The notes under the pieces are model-generated. The model was given only the letters and a program-made list of their open reading frames with translations. It searched no databases and was not told the origin of the DNA. A program made the position numbers and the translations under genes. A DNA stretch of 64,000 nucleotides from Actinomycetota bacterium (GTDB lineage Bacteria > Actinomycetota > CADDZG01 > JAHWKV01): the NCBI GenBank assembly GCA_019347715.1, contig JAHWKU010000004.1:62001-126000 (forward strand), in the 5' to 3' direction. This document shows, in pieces, positions 8,318-16,978 of this stretch (position 1 is its first letter; each line of letters begins with the position of its first letter).

Positions 8318-8559
8318 TGGCGCGCAGAAGATTACATATGACTTTCCCGGAGCATCTCATCACCGAGCCTCTTATCTATGACCTTGGCAAGAAGTTTCAG
8401 GTCGTCACCAATATCCGCAGAGCCAATATCGAGGAACGGGTTGGGTGGGTGATCCTCGAATTGGAAGGCGACGAAGAGGAAATCGAAAGAGCGGTGGACC
8501 ATACCCGCGACCTCGGGGTCGACATCAGCGAGATAGAGGGCGACGTTCTAGAAGGTTGA
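8317..8559 (+). CDS. stand-alone NIL-domain protein
   Basis: An 80-residue protein made only of an NIL domain, the small ferredoxin-like fold first seen at the C-terminus of methionine ABC transporter ATPases (MetN) and in archaeal NIL-ferredoxin proteins. Visible features are the starting strand LHMTFPEHLITEPLIYDL, then VVTNIRRANIEERVGWVILE and an acidic C-terminal helix and strand. It has no cysteines and no membrane segment. The ATG overlaps the larE stop codon, so the two are probably made in fixed ratio. A sulfur-amino-acid sensing or scaffolding role beside LarE is inference. Confidence 0.85.
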   Translation: MARRRLHMTFPEHLITEPLIYDLGKKFQVVTNIRRANIEERVGWVILELEGDEEEIERAVDHTRDLGVDISEIEGDVLEG

Positions 8560-8563
8560 CCTA

Positions 8564-9547
8564 TTGAGGTTCCCCTGGGTCGACCTTCTGTTCTTCATAT
8601 TCGTTGCGTTCTATGCCTATAGGGGGTACCGGCGCGGGGCGATCCGCGAGGGCTTCGACCTGCTCGGATTTGTGGTCGGTCTGTTCCTGGCTTTGCGACT
8701 GTCCGCATACGTCGGAAAGGTGTTCGAGCTCTTCGGCGCAGGAGAAGGATGGGCGGGCTTCCTCGGTGGTGCTCTCGTCTTCGCTGCATTCGTTGTGGGC
8801 GCGGCCATCGCAGGAAATCGGGTGCATCCGAAGATCGTCAAAGGTGAGCAAAGCCGAGCATTCAGGGTGGGCGGTTCTGTCATCGCGTCGGTGTGGGCCG
8901 CGCTCTTCGCAATCTTCATCATGATCATGCTGACGCTGACGCCCGCCCCGGGAGGAGCCCAGAGAGCCATCCGGGACTCCGTGACTGCAAAATCCTTCTT
9001 GTCGTCCGGGTCGCCTCTATATGCCCTGCAAACGTATGCGGATACCGACGGCCGGCAGTTCCTCATCTTCTTGCGGCAGTACTTCGGTCAGCTGGAGCAG
9101 GAGCAAACAGCGGAAGGTGATGAGATCTTCCGCATCCAGGCCTCGAATGAGATAACGCTCGATCCGGATGCCGAAGCGCAGCTTTTGGAGATGGTGAATC
9201 GCGAGAGGCGACAGGCGGGACTGTCGATACTGCAGGCTCATGCACCGATTCGGGAGGTGGCGCGCAAACATTCTTCAGACATGTACCGGCGCGGTTACTT
9301 CTCACATGTCAATCCAGACCGCGAGGACCCTTTCGACCGCATAAGAGCCGGCAACGTCGATTACGAGTTCGCTGGAGAGAACCTTGCTCTTGCTCCCTCA
9401 CTCGACATGGTGCACAACGGACTAATGAATTCACCGCGCCACAAGGACAACATCTTGAAGCCGGAGTTCACCGATCTCGGCGTCGGCATATACCGTGGCC
9501 CCCATGGCTTGATGGTCACCCAGAACTTCTGCTCCGACTGCAGGTAG
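8564..9547 (+). CDS. CvpA-like membrane domain fused to a CAP (SCP/PR-1) domain
   Basis: A 327-residue fusion. Residues 1 to about 130 are a CvpA/colicin-V-production-like membrane domain with four helices (FYAYRGYRRGAIREGFDLLG is typical). From about 203 a complete CAP domain follows, with EMVNRERRQAGL, HSSDMYRRGYFSHVNP, GENLA and a final NFCSDC. The presumed metal-site histidines (HSSDM and SHVNP) and acidic residues are kept. The domain should lie outside the membrane. MarP of Mycobacterium has the same plan with a serine protease in place of CAP, so a cell-wall or stress role is plausible. The start is TTG 8564, four bases after the NIL gene. It probably belongs to the larE operon. Confidence 0.85.
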   Translation: MRFPWVDLLFFIFVAFYAYRGYRRGAIREGFDLLGFVVGLFLALRLSAYVGKVFELFGAGEGWAGFLGGALVFAAFVVGAAIAGNRVHPKIVKGEQSRAFRVGGSVIASVWAALFAIFIMIMLTLTPAPGGAQRAIRDSVTAKSFLSSGSPLYALQTYADTDGRQFLIFLRQYFGQLEQEQTAEGDEIFRIQASNEITLDPDAEAQLLEMVNRERRQAGLSILQAHAPIREVARKHSSDMYRRGYFSHVNPDREDPFDRIRAGNVDYEFAGENLALAPSLDMVHNGLMNSPRHKDNILKPEFTDLGVGIYRGPHGLMVTQNFCSDCR

Positions 9548-9581
9548 TCTGCCGAGTGATGAATCGGGACAAGGAGAGATC

Positions 9582-10349
9582 GTGAAGATCGATGGCAAAG
9601 TCGCCATGGTCACCGGCGGTGCTTCGGGATTGGGTCGCGCCACCGTCGAGAAGCTGGTGCAACGGGGAGCTTCGGCGGTGATCGTTGATCTTCCGAATTC
9701 CGAAGCTGAGCAAGTGGCGAAGGGACTGGGAGATACAGTTGTGTTCGCCCCTGCCGACGTGACCTCCGCCGAAGACATAACGCGTGCCGTCGAGATGGCT
9801 GTGGAAACCTTTGACGGGCTGCACATCTTGGTCAACTGCGCCGGGATCGGCTGGGCCGGCAGGGTAGTCAACAAGCAGGGTGACCCACTTCCATTAGAGC
9901 AGTTCGAGACCGTCGTGAAGGTGAATCTCATCGGAACTTTCAACGTTTGCCGGCTGGCGGTAAGGCAAATGTTGCAGCAGGCTCCCGAAGGCGAAGAACG
10001 AGGAGTGGTCGTGAACACCGCTTCTATCGCTGCCTTCGATGGCCAGATCGGCCAGTCGGCTTACTCAGCCTCCAAGGGTGGAGTGGTAGGCCTGACGTTG
10101 CCGCTTGCACGTGATCTCGCTGGATCTTTCATCCGTGTTTGCACGATCGCACCCGGTACTTTCGACACCCCGATGCTGGCCATGCTTCCACAGGAGCTAA
10201 GAGACAAGCTCGCGTCCGATATTCCTCATCCCCGCCGCCTGGGAGACCCGTCCGAATATGCGGCTCTTGCGGCTCACATCGTCGAGAACCCGATGCTGAA
10301 TGGTGAGGTCATCAGATTGGATGGGGCCCTGCGGATGCCACCGAAGTAG
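9582..10349 (+). CDS. SDR dehydrogenase, HSD10-like (3-hydroxyacyl-CoA dehydrogenase type 2)
   Basis: Short-chain dehydrogenase that most resembles type-2 3-hydroxyacyl-CoA / 3-hydroxy-2-methylbutyryl-CoA dehydrogenases. It has 255 residues, the NAD-binding TGGASGLG motif near the start, NCAGIG, the catalytic YSASKGG (Tyr-x-x-x-Lys) with its upstream Ser in NTASIAAFDGQIGQ, and the tail IAPGTFDTPML. The long LPLARDLA and late DGALRMPPK segments are characteristic of the HSD10 group. GTG 9582 is chosen because AAGGAG lies five bases upstream. A fatty-acid or branched-chain amino acid catabolic role is likely. The nicotinate phosphoribosyltransferase gene starts five bases after its stop. Confidence 0.88.
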   Translation: MKIDGKVAMVTGGASGLGRATVEKLVQRGASAVIVDLPNSEAEQVAKGLGDTVVFAPADVTSAEDITRAVEMAVETFDGLHILVNCAGIGWAGRVVNKQGDPLPLEQFETVVKVNLIGTFNVCRLAVRQMLQQAPEGEERGVVVNTASIAAFDGQIGQSAYSASKGGVVGLTLPLARDLAGSFIRVCTIAPGTFDTPMLAMLPQELRDKLASDIPHPRRLGDPSEYAALAAHIVENPMLNGEVIRLDGALRMPPK

Positions 10350-10353
10350 AGAC

Positions 10354-11679
10354 ATGTCCGCGCCGCGCCCCGGCACACAGCGTGCACTTCTAACGGATCT
10401 CTACGAGCTCACGATGGCCGCCGTGTACTTGGCGGAGGGAAAGAATGACGTCTCGACCTTTGAACTGTTCGTCAGGGAACTTCCAGAGAGCCGCAACTTC
10501 CTCGTGGCATGTGGCCTCGAGCCAGCGCTCGAGTACCTGGAGTCCCTGAGCTTCTCGGCCGAAGACCTCGATTACCTGGGTTCACTGGAAATTTTTGGTG
10601 ATGCCTTGCTCGAATTTCTCGCGGACATGCGGTTCTCCGGAGACGTGTGGGCGATACCCGAGGGAGAGGTGGCGTTTGCCCAGGAGCCGCTGCTTCGCGT
10701 AACTGCTCCTTTGATCGAAGCGCAGATCGTTGAGACTTATCTGCTGAACTGCATCGGATTCTCGACATCGATCGCTTCCAAGGCCGCGCGAGTGACTCTC
10801 GCGGCAGCCGGTCGCCCGTTCGTCGATTTCGGGGCCAGGCGCGCCCATGGAGGGGATGCTTCCCTGCTTGCCGCGCGGGCGGCGGTGATCGCCGGAGCGC
10901 AGGGAACCTCCAACGTCCTCGCTGCGAAAACCTATGGTTTGGAGACGAGCGGGACGATGGCCCACTCGTTCATCCAGGCCTTCGAGTCCGAGAGGGAGGC
11001 TTTTCTCGCGTTCGCGCGTCACTTTCCCGATCGAGCGATCTTTCTCATCGATACATACGACACCTTAGAAGGAGCGAGGATCGCAGCCGAGGTAGCCGGC
11101 GAGCTGGCATCAGGCGGGATCTCGGTGAGAGCAGTGAGGCTGGACTCGGGGGATCTCGCGGAACTTTCCAGGGCAACGAGGGAGATTTTCGATGATGCAG
11201 GATATTCGGAGATTCAGATCTTTGCTTCTGGGGACCTGGATGAATACCGCGTGGCCGAACTCGTGGCCGCCGGAGCACCGATCGATGCGTTTGGGGTTGG
11301 CACCCAGCTCACTACGAGCGCGGATGCACCCTTCCTCCCCATCGCCTACAAGCTCGTCGAAGACACATCCGGCCCGAAGTTCAAGCTGTCAACTGGAAAG
11401 CGATCCTATCCGTGGACCAAACAGATTTACCGTGCTGCCGACTACGACGGGTATCTCATGGACGCGGTGGTACCGGCCGGGCACGAAGGTCTCATTGATG
11501 GGAGGGCCTTGTTAGAGCAGGTCATGGTTTCGGGGAAAAGAAGTGTCTCCCCACCGTCCATAAAGGACATTCGGGATAGGTTCGAGCGATCGCTTGGCGC
11601 CCTTCCCGAGCGTCTCAGCAGCCTGGAGCCGGCCGAGGCTCCTTATCCGGTCGAGCTCCATCCGGACCTCGAGAGGTAA
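10354..11679 (+). CDS. pncB: nicotinate phosphoribosyltransferase
   Basis: First enzyme of NAD salvage from nicotinate, making nicotinate mononucleotide from PRPP. The 441-residue product has the family's starting motif LLTDLYELTMAAVYL, the substrate-loop region SFIQAF, and late motifs RLDSGDL and FASGDLDEYRV with GVGTQLTTS (phosphate binding). ATG 10354 is favoured; upstream extension would overlap the preceding gene with no similarity. Length fits the short bacterial/archaeal class. It may be co-transcribed with the SDR gene, with no obvious pathway link. Confidence 0.92.
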   Translation: MSAPRPGTQRALLTDLYELTMAAVYLAEGKNDVSTFELFVRELPESRNFLVACGLEPALEYLESLSFSAEDLDYLGSLEIFGDALLEFLADMRFSGDVWAIPEGEVAFAQEPLLRVTAPLIEAQIVETYLLNCIGFSTSIASKAARVTLAAAGRPFVDFGARRAHGGDASLLAARAAVIAGAQGTSNVLAAKTYGLETSGTMAHSFIQAFESEREAFLAFARHFPDRAIFLIDTYDTLEGARIAAEVAGELASGGISVRAVRLDSGDLAELSRATREIFDDAGYSEIQIFASGDLDEYRVAELVAAGAPIDAFGVGTQLTTSADAPFLPIAYKLVEDTSGPKFKLSTGKRSYPWTKQIYRAADYDGYLMDAVVPAGHEGLIDGRALLEQVMVSGKRSVSPPSIKDIRDRFERSLGALPERLSSLEPAEAPYPVELHPDLER

Positions 11680-11724
11680 AGCGAACCTTCGAATCTCCCG
11701 ACAATCAACTTGGAAAGCCATGTC

Positions 11725-12399
11725 ATGACCTCCATGGAAATTGAAGAACCACGCCTAATCAAAGTCATCCTGGCCGATGACCACGACCTGATTCGTCAGG
11801 GTCTTCGAACCATGCTCGAAGGGTTCCACGACATCGAGGTGGTGGCAGAAGCCGCCAACGGCAGAGAGCTGATCGAAGCCGTCAGGGCCCATTTCCCCGA
11901 TGTGGTCGTCGTGGACATTCGGATGCCGGGAATGGACGGCATCGAGGCGGTTCGTCGCATCAAGAAGCATCACCCAAACGTAAAGGCTCTAATGCTGACC
12001 GTCCACGATGAAGATGCGTACGTGCACGAAGCAATCAGTGCCGGGGCGACGGGTTATCTACTCAAGACCGTCTCTACCGAAGAGCTGGTCAAGGGGATCG
12101 TCACCGTCGCAGAGGGAAAGGCAATGCTTCATCCTTCGGTTACCAGGCAGATGATCGAAGAGTTTGCTCTCCTCGCGAAGGGGGGCCGCGGAGGAAAGCC
12201 GGCTCACGAGCTCTCGAAGCGCGAGCAGGAAGTGCTTCAGCTGCTTGCCTATGGGAAGTCAAACAAGGAGATCGCCAAGTCTCTGAACATCGGGACCCAG
12301 ACGGTTAAGACCCACGTTTCTCACATCTTTACGAAATTGGGAGCAGCCGATCGAACCGGAGCGGTTGCTCTCGCTCTGCGCAAGGGCCTGGTCGAGTAG
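11725..12399 (+). CDS. NarL/FixJ-family response regulator (REC + LuxR helix-turn-helix)
   Basis: Two-component transcription factor. The receiver domain has the acidic pocket ADDHD, the phospho-acceptor Asp64 in VVVDIRMPGMDG, and the switch residues plus Lys in GYLLKTVS. A LuxR-type DNA-binding domain follows, with LSKREQEVLQLLAYGKSNKEIA. ATG 11725 is chosen because GGAAAG lies seven bases upstream; TTG 11710 and ATG 11734 are alternatives. No sensor kinase gene is in the window, so the cognate kinase is elsewhere and the regulon cannot be guessed. Confidence 0.92.
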   Translation: MTSMEIEEPRLIKVILADDHDLIRQGLRTMLEGFHDIEVVAEAANGRELIEAVRAHFPDVVVVDIRMPGMDGIEAVRRIKKHHPNVKALMLTVHDEDAYVHEAISAGATGYLLKTVSTEELVKGIVTVAEGKAMLHPSVTRQMIEEFALLAKGGRGGKPAHELSKREQEVLQLLAYGKSNKEIAKSLNIGTQTVKTHVSHIFTKLGAADRTGAVALALRKGLVE

Positions 12400-12401
12400 A
12401 T

Positions 12402-13679
12402 CTACTTCCTCGTCATCTGAGCCTGAGCGGCGGTTTCTTGGTCCGGTCCCTTTGGCAGCGGCTGTTTCTTCCAAAACCGTTTGCTCCCGAGCATCCAGAT
12501 TCCGGCGTAAGCGATCTCGATGAGCGCGAGGCCAAGCATCACGTCTCGAACGTCGAATAGTTCCGCTAGCCTTCCAGCGATCAAAAGGCTTGCCGACATC
12601 GTCAGGGTCACGAGCCCGAAGTCGAAGGCGAAGATCCGGCCTCTCACGTGATCGGGAGTGATGGCCTGAAGTCCGTATGTGGACATCATCCACTGGGCTC
12701 CTCCCCCCAGATGCGCGATGGTTGCGAAGATCGCGGCAAGCCACAGAAGCGGCATCGATTGGAAGATGGCATACGCGACTCCGTAGAGAGCCATGGCGGC
12801 ACCTATGGCGATGAAGAGTTTCCGCTTGTCGTCCTTTACAAACGCCCGCGCCATGATTGGGCCCGCAAGCGCTCCGAGGCCCCGCGCTCCAAACAGAATC
12901 CCGATGCCAAGATCTCCGGCTCGGTAGACCTGCTCGCCAAAGATGGCCACGAGGGCGATCACTCCAGCTCCTAGACCGAAACCTCCTTTGGTCGCGAGCA
13001 GAGCCATGACCTCTCCGTGCGATTTCGCATATCGGAGGCCCTCTGCGATGTCGCGTATGGGGTGGAACGAAGGAGTCTTCGGCCTGTCTTCGGAGAAGCG
13101 GCCTCGAACGCTCACGATAAGCAGTGCAGATACCAGGAAGGAAGCGGAATTGACGATGAAGGCTGTATCTCTGCCGAAGACGGTAGCTACGAGGCCACCC
13201 AGCGCTGCGCCTATCGCCAACATCGCACCCCACGCCGATCCCATGAGCACATTGGCGCGGCCCAGCTCCTTGGGCGAAACCAGATTCGGGATGGCAGCCT
13301 GGGAAGAGGGAGTGAAGAAGGCAGCGAGGGTCGCGATTCCTGCAAGGCACGCAATGCCTATCCAGACCGTGCTCGGGGAGCGGACCAGGAGCATGCCGAG
13401 GGCCAGGACGGCTCGCAAAACATCGGATGTGATCATCAGCTTTCGCCGATCGAAACGGTCCACCACCACTCCTGCCACCGGAGACACCAGGAAGTGCGGA
13501 AGCATGTTCGCGGCCAGAACTACAGACGCATAGAAAGCAGAGCCCGTCAGAGCGAAAACGAGCCCCAAAAGAGCAACCGAGTTGAACCAGTCACCCCCAA
13601 GAGATATGAGGTGGGCCAGCCATAGCCGCCGGAAGTCCCGGTTCTCCCTGAGAAACGAGAAATAAGTCGTCGAGCTCAC
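12402..13679 (-). CDS. MFS transporter (EntS/MFS_3-like exporter)
   Basis: Twelve-helix major facilitator carrier of 425 residues. It begins FSFLRENRDFRRLWLAHLIS, the hallmark of the MFS_3/EntS-like group of exporters for siderophores, macrolides or other small molecules. Motif A is present as GVVVDRFDRRKLM. The C-terminal tail is charged and cytoplasmic. The start is GTG 13679; the divergent acyltransferase gene starts 53 bp away. It converges on the response regulator gene with only two bases between stop codons. The substrate is unknown. Confidence 0.88.
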   Translation of the reverse strand: MSSTTYFSFLRENRDFRRLWLAHLISLGGDWFNSVALLGLVFALTGSAFYASVVLAANMLPHFLVSPVAGVVVDRFDRRKLMITSDVLRAVLALGMLLVRSPSTVWIGIACLAGIATLAAFFTPSSQAAIPNLVSPKELGRANVLMGSAWGAMLAIGAALGGLVATVFGRDTAFIVNSASFLVSALLIVSVRGRFSEDRPKTPSFHPIRDIAEGLRYAKSHGEVMALLATKGGFGLGAGVIALVAIFGEQVYRAGDLGIGILFGARGLGALAGPIMARAFVKDDKRKLFIAIGAAMALYGVAYAIFQSMPLLWLAAIFATIAHLGGGAQWMMSTYGLQAITPDHVRGRIFAFDFGLVTLTMSASLLIAGRLAELFDVRDVMLGLALIEIAYAGIWMLGSKRFWKKQPLPKGPDQETAAQAQMTRK

Positions 13680-13732
13680 AGCGATGAATCGTATCTGTTC
13701 GTGATGTCAGAATAGGCCGATCGGAGGAGCCT

Positions 13733-15172
13733 ATGATCGCCGGACAGCTTACCCACCTCGATAACGTCTTTCTTTCTATCGAAAAGTCCCATACCCCGAT
13801 GCATACCGCGGGGGTGGTCATCTTCGAGGCTTCGGCGCCATTCGAGAAGGTGTACGAGACCATCGCATCGAGGCTTCACCTGGTCCCGCGATTCACCCAG
13901 CGGATAATGACCGTGCCGTTTGGCCTCGGCACGCCGTTTTGGGTGCAGGACCCCGCATTTGATCTTTCGTTTCATCTTCGGCATGCCGCACTGCCAAAGC
14001 CGGGAACCGATGAGCAATTGTGCGACTACGCAGCCAGGCTCATCTCCAGGCCTCTCGATCGAACCAGGCCCCTGTGGGAGATCTACGTCATCGAGGGTCT
14101 GGAGGACGACAGGTCGGCGATCGTGGCCAAGACACACCACGCCATGGTGGACGGACTGTCGAGCATGGATCTGGCGACGGTTTTGTTCGACTTCACCCCA
14201 GAAGCACAGCCGGCGCCACCGGGAAAGATCGACACCCCTTCCCGTCTGCCTTCCAGCGCAGAGCTGATCGCGGAAGCCTTGAAACGTCAGGCTTCTGATC
14301 TGACGGATCTCGGTACTGCGGTGCGAGCTGCAGCTGCGGCCCCCGGCAGGATCCTCGATGCTGCTGGAGTGTCTCTGGGAGCGGTTACCTCGTTCGTCGG
14401 CTCTGTGATCAAACCAGCTCCTCCGAGCCCACTGAATGTGAGACCGGGGTTGTCGCGCCGTTTCGCCATCGTTCGAAGCACTCTGCAGACATTCAAGGAC
14501 ATCAAGAATGTGTCCGGCGCAACAGTGAACGATGTTGTCCTGACGGTTTGCGCCGACGCTCTCGGGAAGCTCTTCCGGTCTCGGTCGGAAAGAACCGAGG
14601 GTCGCTCGCTGAGAGCAATGGTGCCGGTTAGCGTAAGAGCCGAGGAGAGTGTAGCTGCAGGCGGCAACGAAGTGTCCGCGGTGTTTCCGGATCTGCCCAT
14701 CGGCACCATGAAGCCTCTCGAGCGTTTGGATCTCGTCCACGATCAGCTGGCCGACATCAAGAGTTCGAAGGAGGCGCTGGGGGCCGACGTCATAGTGAAT
14801 CTGAGCAGATGGGCCCCGCCTACTCTTCACGCAATGGCGGCCAGAGTGGGAGCGGGGGCCAGGATGATGAACGTCGTCATCTCCAACGTTCCGGGCCCCC
14901 AGGTTCCGCTTTACTCCTGCGGAGTGAAGATGCTCGAGCCGTATGCGGTGATTCCCTTGGCTGAGAGCCAATCGCTGTCGATCGGAGTCACTTCATACAA
15001 CGAGGGCATTTTCTTTGGAATGAACGCCGACCGGGACGCACATCCGGATCTCGATCAGCTGGCGCGCTATATCGACGAGTCGATCTCGGAACTCCAAAAG
15101 GCCGCAGCCGAAGTGAGTTCCGAAGACATCACCAAAGCGGAAACTCAGTTTGCGGTGGGTTCTGAGGGATGA
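13733..15172 (+). CDS. wax ester synthase / diacylglycerol acyltransferase (WS/DGAT)
   Basis: Acyl-CoA-dependent acyltransferase that makes storage triacylglycerol or wax esters, acting at the membrane surface. The 479-residue length and layout fit the family. The catalytic HHxxxDG motif is intact as HHAMVDG (His135, His136, Asp140). It is preceded by SRPLDRTRPLWEIYVIEGL and followed by the late NVVISNVPGP motif. ATG 13733 precedes the typical start LTHLDNVFLSIE. The gene suggests lipid storage, common in actinobacteria. Its last 28 bases overlap the convergent MFS gene. Confidence 0.93.
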   Translation: MIAGQLTHLDNVFLSIEKSHTPMHTAGVVIFEASAPFEKVYETIASRLHLVPRFTQRIMTVPFGLGTPFWVQDPAFDLSFHLRHAALPKPGTDEQLCDYAARLISRPLDRTRPLWEIYVIEGLEDDRSAIVAKTHHAMVDGLSSMDLATVLFDFTPEAQPAPPGKIDTPSRLPSSAELIAEALKRQASDLTDLGTAVRAAAAAPGRILDAAGVSLGAVTSFVGSVIKPAPPSPLNVRPGLSRRFAIVRSTLQTFKDIKNVSGATVNDVVLTVCADALGKLFRSRSERTEGRSLRAMVPVSVRAEESVAAGGNEVSAVFPDLPIGTMKPLERLDLVHDQLADIKSSKEALGADVIVNLSRWAPPTLHAMAARVGAGARMMNVVISNVPGPQVPLYSCGVKMLEPYAVIPLAESQSLSIGVTSYNEGIFFGMNADRDAHPDLDQLARYIDESISELQKAAAEVSSEDITKAETQFAVGSEG

Positions 15173-16626
15173 TCCCGCTCTTCTTCTGACCGGGTCTCCT
15201 CAGAGTTGGCTGGACCTGGCTCCGGCTGCCAGTCGAAGTAATCGGACTCCGGCACCACCTTCTCCGGCTCGGGTTCATAAGCGAGCGGCTGGGGTTCCGG
15301 CTTCGTCTCTGGCACCAAGGGCTCTGGCAAGGCCGGCTCTGGTACCACCGGCTCGCGGGCCAGAGGCTCCGGCACCGTCGGTGAGGGGTGCGTGACTCTG
15401 GCGGGGACCACGACCGGCTCGTAGGCATATTCCTCATCCGGCTCCGGGATCTCTGCGGCGGCCTCGATCTGTCTCAACTCCCTCGTGTTGGTTTCGGGGA
15501 GGGTGAGCAGAAGCATGATCGCCGGGATGTACATGAGCGCCGTGACCGAGACGCTGTCTCCTATAGCGAGCCCGAACCCGCTGTTGGGATCCGTCAGGGC
15601 TCCCGCAAGTAGTGGCCCACCGATGCCCCCGAGGGTGGCAAAGAGTCCACGGCTTACCGCAAGAGAAGTTGCCCTTGCCCCGGTTGGAAAAATCTCGGCC
15701 CCCAGAGTTGTGATCACGGCAAGGGATCCCGTGCCGAAAAACGCCGCAAGGACCATAAGCGGAACCATGAGTTGTTCGTTTCCAACCTGGAAGACGCCGA
15801 TAGTCGATAGACATGCGAGGAAGAGAAAAAGGGAGCCGGTCCTTCTTCGGCCAAGGTTGTCCTGGAGCCTCCCTGCGATGAGGTAACCGGCCAGGCCGAG
15901 TCCGTAGCCGATCGCCATCAGGGCTCCTCCCCGCTGGTCGGCGATGCCGCGCTGTTCGGCGGCATAGATCCTCCACCAGCCGAGTGCGGACAATGCCGCG
16001 GCGTAAGTGAAGAAGAACAAACTGCCGGTCTGGAAAAGCTGGATAGCGACCCCTTGTGTTTTAGCCGGGCGGCTGACCCACAGATTTGGTTCCTTAATGC
16101 GACCCGGAACGGCGATACCGGCGAGTAGCAGGAGGCTTCCGCTCAAGTGAAGGATCCTCCAGTCGCCCCCCAGGGTTTCGACCGCCTGGCCCCCAAGCGT
16201 GGCCGCAGCGACACCCAAGGCGCCGAAGAATGTCAGCCTTCCGATCGTGCGGCCACGAACGTTTGTGGGTGACTCTTCCACGGCGACGATAACCACTAAG
16301 ACCAGGGCCGCAACGGTGAACGTGCGTGCTGCGAATTGAAATGCAGCGAACATCGCCAGAGAGGTAGAGGCTGCGGTCAGCGCGCTCAGAGCACCCCCGG
16401 CGATGCATGCGGCTGCAAGAACCGGCCTCCTTCCGATCCGATCCGCCATGGAAGCAATCACTATCGAGCCGATGGCACCGGCAGTTATCCCCAGAAGAAC
16501 CAGGTTGATGGCTCCTGCCTCCTCGCCGGCGAGACCCAAGGCGATTGCGGTTTCCTCGGGTTTGACCGCGGCAACTGCGCCCGCGAGGCCCGCGAAAAAC
16601 GCGATGAATGACAGAAGACCTCGCAT
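15145..16626 (-). CDS. MFS transporter with a proline/glutamate-rich C-terminal tail
   Basis: Major facilitator carrier of 493 residues. About twelve hydrophobic helices fill residues 1-400; motif A appears as ASMADRIGRRPVL after the second helix. The last 90 or so residues form a low-complexity tail of Pro, Glu and Val repeats (EPLAREPVVPEPALPEP) that is predicted to be disordered and cytoplasmic. The start ATG overlaps the stop of the PGPGW gene as TGATG. The substrate is unknown. The last 28 coding bases overlap the convergent WS/DGAT gene, so the tail cannot be lost without touching the acyltransferase end. Confidence 0.87.
   Translation of the reverse strand: MRGLLSFIAFFAGLAGAVAAVKPEETAIALGLAGEEAGAINLVLLGITAGAIGSIVIASMADRIGRRPVLAAACIAGGALSALTAASTSLAMFAAFQFAARTFTVAALVLVVIVAVEESPTNVRGRTIGRLTFFGALGVAAATLGGQAVETLGGDWRILHLSGSLLLLAGIAVPGRIKEPNLWVSRPAKTQGVAIQLFQTGSLFFFTYAAALSALGWWRIYAAEQRGIADQRGGALMAIGYGLGLAGYLIAGRLQDNLGRRRTGSLFLFLACLSTIGVFQVGNEQLMVPLMVLAAFFGTGSLAVITTLGAEIFPTGARATSLAVSRGLFATLGGIGGPLLAGALTDPNSGFGLAIGDSVSVTALMYIPAIMLLLTLPETNTRELRQIEAAAEIPEPDEEYAYEPVVVPARVTHPSPTVPEPLAREPVVPEPALPEPLVPETKPEPQPLAYEPEPEKVVPESDYFDWQPEPGPANSEETRSEEERDHPSEPTAN
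15190..15400 (-). repeat. low-complexity region encoding Pro-Glu-rich tail
   Basis: Degenerate short repeats that read on the minus strand as EP, PEP, VPEP and LVPE units within the MFS carrier tail. On the plus strand the region looks like repeated CCGGCTC and GGCTCTGG words. It is in frame and probably made by slippage of a 12-18 bp unit. Confidence 0.7.
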
Positions 16627-16922
16627 CAGGAGGTCTTCTTAGTCCTTCTCGATCGCAGTCGCTTGAGCTGCCACTTCGCCTTGAAGAGCAGCCGCTTTGC
16701 CCAGCGATACTCCCAGCCGAGCACCGTAAGTCCCAGCAGGATCAACACGCTGCCGGGGCCCGGGAGGGGGATGAGGATGATCCCGAGCAGAACTAGTGCA
16801 CCGCCAAGCAATCCGATCAAGACGCGGCGTGTCGATCTCGCCGCGACAATCCTTGGCAGCTGCATAGTTCGGTCCTGCCGGATCTCCTGGGTGTCCTCCG
16901 GGCGAGCCATCACCAAGAGCAT
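16626..16922 (-). CDS. small membrane protein, PGPGW family
   Basis: A 98-residue protein with two hydrophobic helices around the motif PLPGPGS, followed by [18 protein letters not shown], which identifies the PGPGW family of putative membrane proteins of unknown function. The C-terminus is strongly basic ([10 protein letters not shown]) and should be cytoplasmic. The start may be ATG 16922 or ATG 16910; no good ribosome-binding site separates them. It is translationally coupled to the MFS gene downstream (TGATG), suggesting they work together. Confidence 0.8.
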   Translation of the reverse strand: MLLVMARPEDTQEIRQDRTMQLPRIVAARSTRRVLIGLLGGALVLLGIILIPLPGPGSVLILLGLTVLGWEYRWAKRLLFKAKWQLKRLRSRRTKKTS

Positions 16923-16978
16923 CTCACAATCGGAGGAAATCCCCTCGTGAGAGCCGCAATATAGGATTCGTATCTCAT

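Noticed and set aside
10300..10353. Longer nicotinate phosphoribosyltransferase starting at 10300
   Set aside because: The added residues are an alternate frame of the SDR gene end; homology begins just after ATG 10354.
12259..13350. Minus-strand frame of 363 codons
   Set aside because: Out-of-frame on the same strand as the MFS gene, with an Arg/Ser-rich composition and no membrane helices or motifs.
13676..14971. Minus-strand frame of 431 codons
   Set aside because: It lies wholly antisense to the WS/DGAT gene, is rich in Arg, His and Ser and shows no family motif; it is a GC-driven shadow.
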